64,000 nucleotides of DNA from Roseateles_B flavus (GCF_039872765.1 NZ_JBDPZC010000001.1:744001-808000), one strand, 5' to 3'; counted from the first letter of the stretch, positions 1 through 9,578 are shown. Notes: a model not told the origin generated them from the sequence alone. Numbers and translations are program-made.

Positions 1-2
1 CG

Positions 3-932
3 GACCTGACAGGCGCGGTGTTCCAGTACTGGGACATCAAGACGCCCACGGGCGTGCAGACGCACGCCATGCCGCTGGTCATCAGGAGTGATGTGCTGCT
101 TGCCAGTCATGAAACCCAGGGAGGCGCCGAGATGTATGTCGGCCTGCGCAACCCTGTTCGCTCGCTGGACGCACTGGAAGGGGCTGTGCTGAACCTCCTG
201 GGCACGGAGGTCGGCCCAGTCGGGCAGTTGCTGGGCGCCCAAGCCAGGCAAGGAAAGTTCTCCGGCCAGCAGTTCACCTTGTGCCAGGGCGATGCCGGGA
301 TCTCCGTGGACGCTTGCCCGGCATCGCTTCGAAAGACGTATTCGGTGAGCCTTGTGGGCGACGAGCTTGAGTTGTTGTCAGGGACCGAGGTGATCCACGC
401 GCGGGCAAGCAGGCTGCGCAATGGAAGCATCCTGCTGTTTCGCTCCGAACGGGATCGGGCGACAGGGGCGCAGCACGTGTGGCTGGGGCTGTCCTACGTG
501 TCCGGTCTGCCCGACTGGACTTCAAACTGCACCAGCAACGACAACCGGGGCTTGGCCCTCGGAAACTTCGTCAGCCCAGATCGACTGGGGCTCGACATTG
601 GAAGCTTTGCTGACAAGGGCTGGGTCGATGGCCGCCGCGGCAGCGTGACCGTGAGCAGAAGCTTGGGCGTTGGCATTCCGCTCATGTGGAAACTGCGCAT
701 GCAAGAGGACCCATCCATCAACTGGCAAGTCACCGAGGGCCAACTGGACGGTCTGGCCACTCCAGGCCTGGCGGAAGGTGTCTTGCAGGTGGATGAGGGC
801 CACTACCTGATGGACCCCGCTGCCGCATTCCGCCAGAGTGGCAAGGTCTGGGGTGCCGTGAGCGACTGCCGCATGGTGCTGTTGGGCCAGCCCGGCAGTG
901 CCCTGGCAGGGCGCTGGACGCTGAAGCTGTAA
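3..932 (+). CDS. Hypothetical protein, 5' end outside window
   Basis: An open frame enters the window at base 3 and ends in TAA at 932, giving at least 309 codons. The first in-window start would be a GTG at base 18, but the frame is open before it with plausible residues (DLTGAV), so the true start is probably upstream. I do not recognise the family. The visible part has no obvious membrane segment. It is rich in beta-strand-like alternation, Gly and Trp (for example WLGLSYVSGLPDW), and has a few scattered Cys (CQGD, CPAS, NCTS, DCRM), which suits an exported or surface protein but proves nothing. It converges on the indolepyruvate oxidoreductase gene, with 48 bp between the stops. Confidence 0.6.
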   Translation, partial: DLTGAVFQYWDIKTPTGVQTHAMPLVIRSDVLLASHETQGGAEMYVGLRNPVRSLDALEGAVLNLLGTEVGPVGQLLGAQARQGKFSGQQFTLCQGDAGISVDACPASLRKTYSVSLVGDELELLSGTEVIHARASRLRNGSILLFRSERDRATGAQHVWLGLSYVSGLPDWTSNCTSNDNRGLALGNFVSPDRLGLDIGSFADKGWVDGRRGSVTVSRSLGVGIPLMWKLRMQEDPSINWQVTEGQLDGLATPGLAEGVLQVDEGHYLMDPAAAFRQSGKVWGAVSDCRMVLLGQPGSALAGRWTLKL

Positions 933-951
933 GCTCCGGCGCACCAGCAGA

Positions 952-971
952 CAGGCGCTCCTGAGCGCCTG
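952..971. terminator. Hairpin between convergent genes
   Basis: A perfect 8-bp stem (CAGGCGCT / AGCGCCTG) with a four-base loop sits between the convergent stops at 932 and 981. There is no U-tract on either side, so it is at best a weak bidirectional terminator or an mRNA 3'-end stabiliser. Confidence 0.4.
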
Positions 972-980
972 CCGTCGGGC

Positions 981-3900
981 TCACAACTCCGCCACGCCCT
1001 TGATCCGGATCGGCGCCGCGCTGGCCACCGGGCCGGCGTCCTGCACCTTGCCCTGCAGCCGGTCCAGCAGGTCCTTCCACTGGGCCCGTGCCGTCACCAC
1101 ATTGGCCAGCTTCACATGGCCATAGCCGCGGATCTTCTCCGGCAGGCGCGCCAGGGCCAGCATCAGCTCGTAGCGCGGCTTCTCCAGTCCGGGCTGCAGC
1201 AGCGGCAGGATCTCGCGGCGCAGCAGCTGCTCGTAGTCGGCCAGCAGCTGGCGCTCCATGCGGCGTTCCTCGGTCTTGCCGAAGATGTCCAGCCAGCCGC
1301 CGCGCAGGCCCTTGAACCTGGCCAGTACTTTCAGCGCCGAGAAGGTCCAGCTGCCCAGCTCGATCTTCTTCGCGCGGCCGTCGGCGCCCGGCTTGGAGAC
1401 CAGGGGCGGGGCCATGTGGAAGGAGAGGCGGTCGAAGGACTGGAACTGCTCCTTCAGCGCCTGCTCGAAGCGGCCGTCGGTGTAGAGGCGGGCGACCTCG
1501 TACTCGTCCTTGATGGCCATGAGCTTGGCCAGGTAGCGGGCCACGGCCTTGGAGAGCCGCTCGCCCTGGCCCAGCTCGCCCAGGCGGCCTTCGGCCAGGC
1601 GGATCTCCTGCACGAGGGCGAGGTAGCGCTGCGCGTAGGCGGCGTCCTGGTAGTCGGTGAGGAAGGCCAGGCGGCGGGCGATCAGGCCGTCCTCGCCATC
1701 GAGCTTGTCCTGGCCCAGCAGCAGCTGCACCGGCGTGCCGTCGGGCTGGCCGGCCAGGCGGCGCAGGGCTTCGGGCGCAGCGATGGCCAGGCGGCCCAGC
1801 GCGAAGGCGGTCTTGTTGCCGTCCACGGCCACGCCGTTGAGCTCGATGGCGCGCATCAGGGCCGCAAAGCTCACCGGGATCAGGCCGCGCTGCCAGCAGG
1901 CGCCCAGCATGATGATGTTGCTGGGCATGGTGTCGCCCATCAGCGTCTGGGCGATGGACTGTGCGTCGATCGTGTCCAGCAGATCAAGCTGGCCCCCGAC
2001 GGCATGCTGCATCTTCGCGAGCAAGCCCTGACCCTGCAAGCTGGCATCCGGGTTGCGCACGAAGGCCGCGGTCGGCAGCTCATGCGTGTTGGCCAGGATC
2101 ACGGTGCGGCCGGGCTTGACGGTGCCCAGCGCGTCGGGCGAGGCGCCCACCACCATGTCGCAGGCCAGCAGCACGTCGGCCTGCTGGGTGTCGATGCGGA
2201 CCTGGTTGAGCAGGTCCTGCGTCGGCGCCACGCGCACGAAGGACAGCACCGAGCCGCCCTTCTGCGCGAAGCCCATGAAATCGAGCACCGAGGCCTGCTT
2301 GCCTTCGAGGTGCGCCGCCATCGACACGAGCGCACCGACGGTCACCACGCCGGTGCCGCCCACGCCGGTCACGAGCATGTCGAAGGGGCCCGTCCACTGC
2401 CAGGCGGCGGGGGGCTGGATGGCGCTGATTTCGCGGGCGAGGTCGGCGGCGGTGAAGCCCGAGCCGACCTTCTTCTTCAGCTGCGCGCCATGCACCGAGA
2501 CGAAGCTCGGGCAGAAGCCGTTGACGCAGCTGAAGTCCTTGTTGCAGCTGCTCTGCTCGATGGCGCGCTTGCGGCCCCAGTCGGTCTCGACGGGCACGAC
2601 GGAGAGGCAGTTGCTGGCCTGGCCGCAGTCCCCGCAGCCCTCGCAGACGGCCTCGTTGATGAAGACGCGCTTGGGCGGGTCGTAGAACTCGCCCTTCTTG
2701 CGGCGGCGGCGCTTCTCGGCGGCGCAGGTCTGGTCGTAGATCAGCACGGTCACGCCCTCGATCTCGCGCAGCTCGCGCTGCACGGCGTCGAGGTCGGCGC
2801 GTGGATGGAAGGTGGTCTTGGGCGGGAAGAGGCTCTCGTGGCCGAGGTACTTCTCCGGCTCGTCGGACACCACCGCCAGGCGCTTCACGCCCTCGGCCTC
2901 CACCTGGCGCGCGATCTGGGGCACGCTGGTCGTGCCGTCCACCGGCTGGCCGCCGGTCATGGCGACGGCGTCGTTGTAGAGGATCTTGTAGGTGATGTTG
3001 GCCCGCGCGGCGATGGCCTGGCGGATGGCCAGGTAGCCGGAGTGGTAGTAGGTGCCGTCGCCCAGGTTCTGGAAGACGTGCTTCTCGGTGGTGAAGCGGC
3101 TGTGCGCGGCCCAGTCCACGCCCTCGGCGCCCATCTGGATCAGGCCGGAGGTGCCGCGCTCCATCCAGCTGGCCATGAAGTGGCAGCCGATGCCGGCCAG
3201 CGCGCGCGAGCCCTCGGGCAGCTTGGTGCTGGTGTTGTGCGGGCAGCCCGAGCAGAAGTAGGGCTGGCGGCGCACGCCGTCGGCTTCGTTGGAGAGCAGG
3301 CAGGGCGTGAGGAAGTCCACCACGAGGTGGCGGCGGTCCAGGGCTGGGTTCAGGCGGGCCAGCCAGTCGGCCACGGTGGCCATGATGCGCGAGGGGCGCA
3401 GCTCGCCAAGGGCCGAGAGCACGGCGGCCCCGTGTTCATCGGTCTTGCCGACCACACGCGGGCGCTGGGCATCGGGCAGGTGGTACAGCAGCTCCTTGAT
3501 CTGGCGCTCGACCACCGGGGCCTTCTCCTCGATCACCAGCATGTCGGTGAGGCCCTGCGCGAACTCGCGCATCCGCGTCGGTTCAAGCGGGAAGACGAGG
3601 CCCACCTTGTAGACGCGCACGCCGGCCGCGGCCAGGGCGTTGGGGTCCAGGTCCAGGCGGCGCAGCACTTCCATGAAGTCGTAGTGCGCCTTGCCCACGG
3701 TCACGATGCCCAGCGTGGCGCGCGGGCTGGTGACGATGTGCTTGTCGATGGAATTCAGCTTGGCAAAGGCCAGCACGGCGTCCAGCTTGTGGGCCAGGCG
3801 CGATTCCAGGTCCAGCGAGGGCAGGTCGACCTGGCGGATGTGCAGGTTCGTCGGCGCCACGTAATCGACCGGCAGCTCGAAGTCCAGCGGCACGCGGTCC

Positions 3901-4589
3901 AGGTCGACGGTCATGCCGGACTCGACGACCTCCGAGATGGCCTTGAAGCCCACCCAGGCGCCCGAGAAGCGCGACAGCGCCCAGCCGTACAGACCGAACT
4001 GCAGGTACTCCGCCACATTGGCCGGATGCACGATGGGCATGCTCCAGGCCTGCAGGGCGAGGTCGCTCTGGTGCGGGGTGGAGGAGGAGACGCAGCCGTG
4101 GTCGTCGCCACAGACCACGAGCACACCGCCCTGTGTGGAGGTGCCGTAGACGTTGCCGTGCTTGAGTGCATCGCCCGAGCGGTCCACGCCGGGGCCTTTG
4201 CCGTACCACATCGCGAAGACGCCATCGACCGTGCGCTTCGGGTCCAGCGCCACGCGCTGCACGCCCAGGCAGGCGGTGGCGGCGAGGTCTTCATTGATGG
4301 CGGGCAGGAAGTTCACCTGCGCGGCCTCGAGGAACTTCTTCGCCTTCCACAGCTGCTGGTCGACCATGCCCAGCGGCGAGCCGCGGTAGCCGGAGACGAA
4401 GCCGGCGGTCTTCAGCCCGTTGCGCTCGTCCAGGGCCTTCTGGGCCAGCAGCAGGCGCACCAGGGCCTGGGTGCCGGTCAGGAAGACCTGGCCGCTGCCG
4501 GCGCTGAGGTTGTCGGAGAGCTTGTAGGGGCGCAATGCGGGGCCGGCGGGCTCGGCAGGGCTCGCGGTTGGGGTGAGTGCATCGGACAT
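981..4589 (-). CDS. Indolepyruvate ferredoxin oxidoreductase, fused large form
   Basis: 1202 aa. The enzyme oxidatively decarboxylates aryl-pyruvates (indolepyruvate, phenylpyruvate) made by transamination of aromatic amino acids to the aryl-acetyl-CoA, passing electrons to ferredoxin. The N-terminal part (about 1-430) is the pyruvate-oxidoreductase-like pyrimidine-binding region. A CSGCPHN motif lies near residue 445 and a thiamine-PP-binding region follows. A short Cys cluster (CEGCGDCGQASNC) near residue 647 fits Fe-S binding. The gamma-type domain (VTGVGGTGVVTVGALV) begins around 730, and a long C-terminal extension follows, as in the single-chain proteobacterial enzymes. The start is the ATG at 4589, preceded by a good ribosome site (CAGGAGACGCCC); an upstream in-frame extension lacks one. 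It is divergent from an Lrp/AsnC regulator that probably controls it. Confidence 0.93.
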   Translation of the reverse strand: MSDALTPTASPAEPAGPALRPYKLSDNLSAGSGQVFLTGTQALVRLLLAQKALDERNGLKTAGFVSGYRGSPLGMVDQQLWKAKKFLEAAQVNFLPAINEDLAATACLGVQRVALDPKRTVDGVFAMWYGKGPGVDRSGDALKHGNVYGTSTQGGVLVVCGDDHGCVSSSTPHQSDLALQAWSMPIVHPANVAEYLQFGLYGWALSRFSGAWVGFKAISEVVESGMTVDLDRVPLDFELPVDYVAPTNLHIRQVDLPSLDLESRLAHKLDAVLAFAKLNSIDKHIVTSPRATLGIVTVGKAHYDFMEVLRRLDLDPNALAAAGVRVYKVGLVFPLEPTRMREFAQGLTDMLVIEEKAPVVERQIKELLYHLPDAQRPRVVGKTDEHGAAVLSALGELRPSRIMATVADWLARLNPALDRRHLVVDFLTPCLLSNEADGVRRQPYFCSGCPHNTSTKLPEGSRALAGIGCHFMASWMERGTSGLIQMGAEGVDWAAHSRFTTEKHVFQNLGDGTYYHSGYLAIRQAIAARANITYKILYNDAVAMTGGQPVDGTTSVPQIARQVEAEGVKRLAVVSDEPEKYLGHESLFPPKTTFHPRADLDAVQRELREIEGVTVLIYDQTCAAEKRRRRKKGEFYDPPKRVFINEAVCEGCGDCGQASNCLSVVPVETDWGRKRAIEQSSCNKDFSCVNGFCPSFVSVHGAQLKKKVGSGFTAADLAREISAIQPPAAWQWTGPFDMLVTGVGGTGVVTVGALVSMAAHLEGKQASVLDFMGFAQKGGSVLSFVRVAPTQDLLNQVRIDTQQADVLLACDMVVGASPDALGTVKPGRTVILANTHELPTAAFVRNPDASLQGQGLLAKMQHAVGGQLDLLDTIDAQSIAQTLMGDTMPSNIIMLGACWQRGLIPVSFAALMRAIELNGVAVDGNKTAFALGRLAIAAPEALRRLAGQPDGTPVQLLLGQDKLDGEDGLIARRLAFLTDYQDAAYAQRYLALVQEIRLAEGRLGELGQGERLSKAVARYLAKLMAIKDEYEVARLYTDGRFEQALKEQFQSFDRLSFHMAPPLVSKPGADGRAKKIELGSWTFSALKVLARFKGLRGGWLDIFGKTEERRMERQLLADYEQLLRREILPLLQPGLEKPRYELMLALARLPEKIRGYGHVKLANVVTARAQWKDLLDRLQGKVQDAGPVASAAPIRIKGVAEL

Positions 4590-4720
4590 GGGCGTCTCCT
4601 GGCGCGGGAATCTTTGAGGGAAAACTGCGCGAGATTTTTGGCGAGCCCAGGCAGTGTTTGTTTCTTCAATTCCCCCTGTCAAGCGGGTGGGTGAGAGAAT
4701 TCATCTCAAGGAGGCTCGCT

Positions 4721-5191
4721 ATGGAGTCAGAACGTTTCGATCGGGCCACGCGCCAGATTCTGGAGGCCCTGCAGGCCGATGCGCGGCTCTCCACGCAGGC
4801 CCTGGCGGAGCGAGTGGGGCTGTCCGCCACGCCGGTCTGGCGGCGGGTCAAGGAGCTGGAGGACAGCGGTGTGATCCGCCGCCATGTCGCCCTGGTGGAC
4901 CGCGAGAAGCTGGGCCTGTCGATCTGCGTGCTGGCCAATGTCAGCCTGGTGCGGCACAGCGAGGGTGCGGTGGAGCAGTTCGAGCAGCTCGTGCAGACCA
5001 GCCGCGAGATCATCGAATGCCACGGCATCACCGGCGAGGCCGACTACGTCATCAAGGTCGTGGTCCCCGACATGAAGGCCTACGACCAGTTCCTGCAGAG
5101 CAAGGTCTTCAAGGTGCCCGGCGTGGCCAGCGTGCGCAGCAATGTGGTGCTGCGCGAGGTGAAGTACGAGACGGCGCTGCCGGTGATTTGA
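4721..5191 (+). CDS. Lrp/AsnC family transcriptional regulator
   Basis: 156 aa, the usual length of the family. An N-terminal winged helix-turn-helix (residues 1-60, including STQALAERVGLSATPVWRRVKELEDSGVI) is followed by the RAM/AsnC ligand-binding domain (about 70-150, including ECHGITGEADYVIKVVVPDM). AAGGAGG lies 6 bases before the ATG at 4721 and fixes the start. The family binds amino acids and controls nearby metabolic genes. Its position, 131 bp from the divergent indolepyruvate oxidoreductase gene, suggests it senses an aromatic amino acid or its keto acid and regulates that gene; the ligand is inferred, not shown. Confidence 0.93.
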   Translation: MESERFDRATRQILEALQADARLSTQALAERVGLSATPVWRRVKELEDSGVIRRHVALVDREKLGLSICVLANVSLVRHSEGAVEQFEQLVQTSREIIECHGITGEADYVIKVVVPDMKAYDQFLQSKVFKVPGVASVRSNVVLREVKYETALPVI

Positions 5192-5337
5192 GCGCGGTCC
5201 CGGGCGGGCGGCCGCTCCCCGCCGTCCCGGGGTCAGGTGGTGCCACTTACGATTCCTTGCCGTTCCTGCGGGCAAGGCGGGGCAGGCCCCTGTCCAATCG
5301 AGGCTGAAGGCAGTTCGGCCATTTCTGGAGGTGTCGC

Positions 5338-6015
5338 ATGTTCACGGTCTACGGTCTTGCGGGGCGGGTCGTCAGCGGGGATATCGAGCAGCTGGCGCGC
5401 TCCGACGCCGTGCAGTCCCTCGCGCGGGTGCGCGCCGCGACGGCGGTCGGGCGCGGTGCCGAGGTGGCCGGGGCAGCGCTCGAGCGTGTGCAGGCCGGGG
5501 GGCCGACGCCCTTCGGCGGCCTGCCGGCCGGCATTCGCCAGGCACTGGCCCAGTATGAGGAGCCGCCCAGCCGCGAGCAGCCGCTGTCGCAGGTGCGAGC
5601 GGTCATGAGCAGCCCGGCCTTCTGCCTGCCCCTGCAGATGAGCATCGACGACGCCTGGCAGGCCCTGCAGCAGCGCGGCCTGAGCCAGGCGCCCGTGCTG
5701 GGCGCGGACGGGCGCCCCGTGGGCCTGCTGCTGCGGGGCGAGCTCCTGCCGCCTTCGCTGATGGGCTCGGCCGACCTGCCCAATCCCTGGCACTGGCAGC
5801 ACTTGCTGACCGAGACGGTGCAGGAGCACATGCTGTCGCCGGTGCCCTGCGCGAGCCCGCAGACCTCGCTGCGCCAGCTGGCGCGCCTGCTGCTGGAACT
5901 GCACCTGCCAGGCCTGCCGGTGCTGGATGAGGCCGGCGCGGTGCAGGGCTTTGTGTCCCGCAGCGATCTGCTCAAGGCCCTGGTGCACGAGCCGCCGCTG
6001 GACCTCTGGGGCTAG
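5338..6015 (+). CDS. CBS-domain pair protein
   Basis: 225 aa, probably cytosolic. Residues 1-80 form an uncharacterised N-terminal region. Two CBS repeats follow: about 85-145 (VRAVMSSPAFCLPLQMSIDDAW..., ending GLLLRGELL) and about 160-220 (VQEHMLSPVPCASPQTSLRQL..., ending GFVSRSDLLKALV). CBS pairs bind adenosine nucleotides or related ligands and act as regulatory modules. The start ATG at 5338 has GGAGG six bases upstream. There are no operon partners: its nearest neighbours are the Lrp-type gene 146 bp upstream and the chemoreceptor 281 bp downstream, so its target is not evident. Confidence 0.85.
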   Translation: MFTVYGLAGRVVSGDIEQLARSDAVQSLARVRAATAVGRGAEVAGAALERVQAGGPTPFGGLPAGIRQALAQYEEPPSREQPLSQVRAVMSSPAFCLPLQMSIDDAWQALQQRGLSQAPVLGADGRPVGLLLRGELLPPSLMGSADLPNPWHWQHLLTETVQEHMLSPVPCASPQTSLRQLARLLLELHLPGLPVLDEAGAVQGFVSRSDLLKALVHEPPLDLWG

Positions 6016-6119
6016 TCGGCCTGGCCGCCGGCCCATGCGCGGCCGTGCATGTTCCACGCCCTGCGATGATTCGGAATGCAAACGGTTGCTGTCCGTGAAA
6101 TGCGCCGCTGCGCTGGCGC

Positions 6120-6147
6120 TTGACGATATGTAACTGGTTTGTAACCA
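6120..6147 (+). promoter_or_regulatory. Possible sigma70-type promoter for the Aer-like receptor
   Basis: TTGACG at 6120-6125 and TAACCA at 6142-6147, 16 bp apart, in the 281-bp gap before the chemoreceptor. The -10 match is partial. This would leave a leader of about 145 nt that contains the inverted repeat at 6203-6225. Confidence 0.3.
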
Positions 6148-6202
6148 TTCGTGGGCGCATCTGAATCGAGTCAGTTCCTGAAGTCTCGGCAGTCCCTGCC
6201 GG

Positions 6203-6225
6203 GAGTCAATGAAATCGTTTGACTC
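6203..6225. repeat. Inverted repeat GAGTCAA-N9-TTGACTC
   Basis: Seven-base perfect arms (6203-6209 and 6219-6225) lie about 70 bp upstream of the chemoreceptor start. Just before it is another short hairpin (CGGCAG/CTGCCG, 6187-6201). It could be an operator or an mRNA hairpin. No known regulator site is recognised. Confidence 0.35.
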
Positions 6226-6296
6226 TGATGCATGCATTGATTGGCGCCGCGGATACATGTGGCCCGTCCCAGGGGAGTAGTCTGGAGACCCGCACC

Positions 6297-7832
6297 ATGC
6301 GAGAAAACTTTCCCGTCACCCAGCAGGAATACCCGTTCCCTGAGGGCGTGACGCTTCTGTCCACCACGGACGCCAGCAGCCACATCACCTATGCCAACGG
6401 GGCGTTCGTGGAGGTGAGCGGCTACAGCCGCGAAGAGCTGATCGGCCAGGCGCATAACCTGGTGCGCCACCCCGACATGCCCAAGGAGGCCTTTGCCGAC
6501 ATGTGGGCCACGCTGCGGGCGGGCCTCTCCTGGACTGCGCTCGTCAAGAACCGCCGCAAGGATGGCGACCACTACTGGGTGCGCGCCAATGCGACGCCGG
6601 TGGTGCGCGGCGGGCGCGTCACGGGCTATATGTCCGTGCGCACCAAGCCGGAAGCGGCCGAGGTGCGGGCCGCCGAGCAGCTCTACCGGCGCTTTCGCGA
6701 AGGGCGTGCGGGCGGACTGCGCTTTCACCGCGGGCTGCTGCTGCGCAGCGGGCCGCTGGCGGCACTGAATCTGTTCCAGACTTTGTCGGTCCGTGGCCGC
6801 GTGATGCTGGGCCTGCTGATGGCCCTGCTGCCTGTGGGCCTGGGCATCGCCCTGGGGGCCACCGCCTGGGTGCAGGCCCTGCTGGTGCTGCTGGGGCTGC
6901 TGCCGGCCTGGGCCTGGATGGAGCAGCAGCTGGTGGCGCCGCTGCGCACCATCGCCGAGCAGGCGCAGACGGTGGCCAGCGGCCAGCCCGGGCGCATGCG
7001 GCAGCTGGACCGCCTGGACGACATCGGCATGATTCTTCGCTCGGTGAACCAGGCCGGGCTGAACCTGCGCTCGGTGGTGGATGACGTGTCCGGGCAGGTC
7101 GATGGCCTGGCCCAGGCCAGTCGCGAAATCGCCGAGGGCAATCTGGACCTCAGCGCCCGTACCGAAGCGCAGGCCAGCAATCTGCAGCAGACGGCCAGCT
7201 CCATGGAGCAGATGACGGGCACGGTCAAGCAGAGTGCCGAGAATGCGCGGACGGCCAGTGGTCTGGCCAACCAGGCCCGCGAGGCGGCCGAGCGGGGCGG
7301 CGACATCGTCACCGGCGTGGCCGGCACCATGCAGCAGATCACCCATGCCAGCCAGCGCATTGGCGACATCATCGGCGTGATCGATGGCATCGCATTCCAG
7401 ACCAACATCCTGGCGCTCAATGCCGCGGTGGAAGCCGCGCGGGCGGGTGAGCAGGGGCGTGGCTTCGCGGTGGTGGCCTCCGAGGTCCGCAGCCTGGCCC
7501 AGCGCAGCGCGGAGGCCGCCAAGGAGGTCAAGCGCCTGATCGCCGATTCGGTCGAGAAGGTGGAGGCCGGCAACGCCCAGGTGACGGGTGCGTTGGGCGC
7601 CATGCAGGGCATCGTCGACCAGGTGCGCCAGGTCACGACCCTGATCGACGAGATCTCCACCGCCACGGGCGAGCAGAGCCAGGGGATCGGGCAGGTCAAT
7701 GGCGCGGTCACGGAACTGGATCGCATGACCCAGCAGAACGCCGCGCTGGTCGAGCAAAGCGCCGCGGCCGCCAGCAGCCTGCGCCTGCAGGCCGAGGCCC
7801 TCACCGAGGCCTGTGCCGTCTTCCAGGCCTGA
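6297..7832 (+). CDS. Aer-like PAS methyl-accepting chemotaxis protein
   Basis: 511 aa. An N-terminal PAS domain (about 20-125, [26 protein letters not shown]) is followed by a hydrophobic hairpin (about 165-205), a HAMP-like linker, and an MCP signalling domain whose conserved hairpin tip is [37 protein letters not shown]. It has no periplasmic sensor domain, so it resembles the E. coli aerotaxis receptor Aer, which reads redox state through a PAS-bound FAD. The cofactor is inferred from the family. The start at 6297 is the ATG just before the conserved RENFPVTQ segment; an in-frame upstream extension of 26 codons looks non-coding. cheZ lies 2 kb away, but no other che genes are in the window. 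Confidence 0.92.
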   Translation: MRENFPVTQQEYPFPEGVTLLSTTDASSHITYANGAFVEVSGYSREELIGQAHNLVRHPDMPKEAFADMWATLRAGLSWTALVKNRRKDGDHYWVRANATPVVRGGRVTGYMSVRTKPEAAEVRAAEQLYRRFREGRAGGLRFHRGLLLRSGPLAALNLFQTLSVRGRVMLGLLMALLPVGLGIALGATAWVQALLVLLGLLPAWAWMEQQLVAPLRTIAEQAQTVASGQPGRMRQLDRLDDIGMILRSVNQAGLNLRSVVDDVSGQVDGLAQASREIAEGNLDLSARTEAQASNLQQTASSMEQMTGTVKQSAENARTASGLANQAREAAERGGDIVTGVAGTMQQITHASQRIGDIIGVIDGIAFQTNILALNAAVEAARAGEQGRGFAVVASEVRSLAQRSAEAAKEVKRLIADSVEKVEAGNAQVTGALGAMQGIVDQVRQVTTLIDEISTATGEQSQGIGQVNGAVTELDRMTQQNAALVEQSAAAASSLRLQAEALTEACAVFQA

Positions 7833-7865
7833 GCCTGAGCCGGGACCTGCGCCCGGTGGCGGCCC

Positions 7866-9578
7866 TCAGCGCCGCTGCCGGGCCTGCATCCAGCCGGGGT
7901 ACTCGGCGGCCGGCATGGCCACGGCATAGAGCCAGCCCTGGGCGGAGTGCACGCCGATATCGCGCAGGAAGGCCTCCTGGGCGATGGTCTCCACGCCCTC
8001 GGCCACGATGCTCAGCCGCAGCTCCTTGGCCACGCTGACCACGGACTTCATCAGCGCCTCGCTGCGCTCCTGCTCGGGGCCGGACTTCAGGAAAGAGCGG
8101 TCCAGCTTGATCACGTCGATGGGCAGGCGCGCCAGCATGGCCAGCGAGGAGAAGCCGGTGCCGAAGTCATCCAGGTAGACCTTGAAGCCCAGCTGGCGGC
8201 ACTCCTGCATGAAGGCCGCGGTGCGCTGCTGGTCGCCGATGACGCTGCTCTCGGTCAGCTCCACGTCCAGCAGGCCATGGGCCGCGCGCTGGCATTCCGA
8301 GAGCCAGCGAAGCAGGTCGGCGTCCTGGAACTGGCGCGCGCTGATGTTGACCGCGATGCGCGTGGGCAGGCCCTGGGCGCGCCACTGCGCGGCCTGCGAG
8401 GCGGCACTGACGATGACCCAGCGCCCGATGGCGGCGATCTGGCCGTTGTCCTCGGCGCGGGCGATGAAGAGGTCGGGGCGGATCAGCCCGCGCTTGGGAT
8501 GGCGCCAGCGCAGCAGGGCCTCCACGCCCAGGCAGTGCCCGGTGCGCAGGTCCAGCTTGGGCTGGTAGTGCAGCTCCAGCTGCTGCAGCTCCAGGGCCTT
8601 GCGCAGGTGATGGTCCAGCCACAGGCGCTCGCGGGCGCGCTGCTGCATGCGGGGGTCGTAGACGCGCTGGGTGCGGCCGCCGTCCTCCTGCGCGCTGTGC
8701 AGGGCGGTGTCGGCATTGCGCAGCAGCTCTTCCAGTTCGGCGCCATGCATGGGATGACAGGCAATGCCGATGCTCACCGGCACCACCAGCTCCGTGCGCT
8801 TGAGGCTCAGCGGCTGGGTGAAGCGCTGCAGCACCATGCGGCCCAGGCGCTGCATCTCCTCGATGCCACCGGGGCCGGGCATCAGCACCATGAACTCGAC
8901 GCCCAGCGAGCGGGCCACCACGGCCGGCGCGGGCAGCAGGGTCTTGAGTGCGCTGGCGACGGCGACCAGGACCTCGTCGGCGCCGTCGGGCCCGAAGTTG
9001 TCGCGCAGCAGGCTGAAGTCGCGCGGCTTGATGGCCAGCAGGCCGAACTCCTCGCGGCGCTCGATCAGGCTCAGCAGCCGCTCGCGCAGGGCGTAGCGGC
9101 TCATCAGGCCGGTGAGCTCGTCCTCGTAGACCAGGGTGTGCAGGACTTCGTTCTGGAGGTCCTGGCCGTCGCTGCCGGACTCGGCGCCGCTGTCAGGGCC
9201 GAGGTCGGTGCCGCACAGCACCAGCTGGCGGCGGGCCGGGCCGGCGCTGTGCAGGCGCTGGATCTGCCACAGGTAGCGGTGCTCGCCCTCCGGCGTGGGG
9301 CAGCTGAGCTCGTCCTGCCACAACGGGTCGGGCTGGCTGGCGGCCTTGGCGAGCTGGTCCAGCAAGGGGGCAGGGAGTGAGCGCAGGCTGTTGACCGCGC
9401 AGCCCCGCAGCTGGCTCGGACGCAGGCCGGTGAGCATGCCGAAGCCGGCGTTGGCCTGGCTGATGCGGCCCTGCTCATCCACCAGTGCCAGGGCCAGACC
9501 CAGCAGCTCGCTCAGCGCGTGGTCCAGCGGCCCGGCATCGCGCGGGAGGCGCTCGGAAGCGATGGGGGAGGGACTCAT
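7866..9578 (-). CDS. PAS-GGDEF-EAL protein, probable c-di-GMP phosphodiesterase
   Basis: 570 aa. A PAS-like domain (about 15-125) is followed by a GGDEF domain whose signature is degenerate (SLGVEF where the active family has GGDEF, near residue 225), then an EAL domain from about 330. The EAL domain keeps GVEALLRW, VNISARQF, LTESSVI, LDDFGTGFSSL, KLDRSF and AEGVET, the residues expected for metal and c-di-GMP binding. It should therefore hydrolyse c-di-GMP and not make it, with the GGDEF half possibly a GTP sensor. No transmembrane segment is seen. The start at 9578 is chosen by the domain limit; its ribosome site is weak. It is divergent from cheZ, with 189 bp between starts. Confidence 0.9.
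   Translation of the reverse strand: MSPSPIASERLPRDAGPLDHALSELLGLALALVDEQGRISQANAGFGMLTGLRPSQLRGCAVNSLRSLPAPLLDQLAKAASQPDPLWQDELSCPTPEGEHRYLWQIQRLHSAGPARRQLVLCGTDLGPDSGAESGSDGQDLQNEVLHTLVYEDELTGLMSRYALRERLLSLIERREEFGLLAIKPRDFSLLRDNFGPDGADEVLVAVASALKTLLPAPAVVARSLGVEFMVLMPGPGGIEEMQRLGRMVLQRFTQPLSLKRTELVVPVSIGIACHPMHGAELEELLRNADTALHSAQEDGGRTQRVYDPRMQQRARERLWLDHHLRKALELQQLELHYQPKLDLRTGHCLGVEALLRWRHPKRGLIRPDLFIARAEDNGQIAAIGRWVIVSAASQAAQWRAQGLPTRIAVNISARQFQDADLLRWLSECQRAAHGLLDVELTESSVIGDQQRTAAFMQECRQLGFKVYLDDFGTGFSSLAMLARLPIDVIKLDRSFLKSGPEQERSEALMKSVVSVAKELRLSIVAEGVETIAQEAFLRDIGVHSAQGWLYAVAMPAAEYPGWMQARQRR

Noticed and set aside
1116..4694. A 1192-codon open frame on the plus strand opposite the indolepyruvate oxidoreductase
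   Set aside because: It is a shadow of the minus-strand gene: composition is dominated by Ala, Gly, His, Arg and Gln, there are no motifs, and it overlaps the Lrp gene's control region.
5228..5250. Another copy of the dispersed repeat (GGGGTCAGGTGGTGCC)
   Set aside because: It shares GGGGTCAGGT but differs in the TTG core; not counted as a family member.
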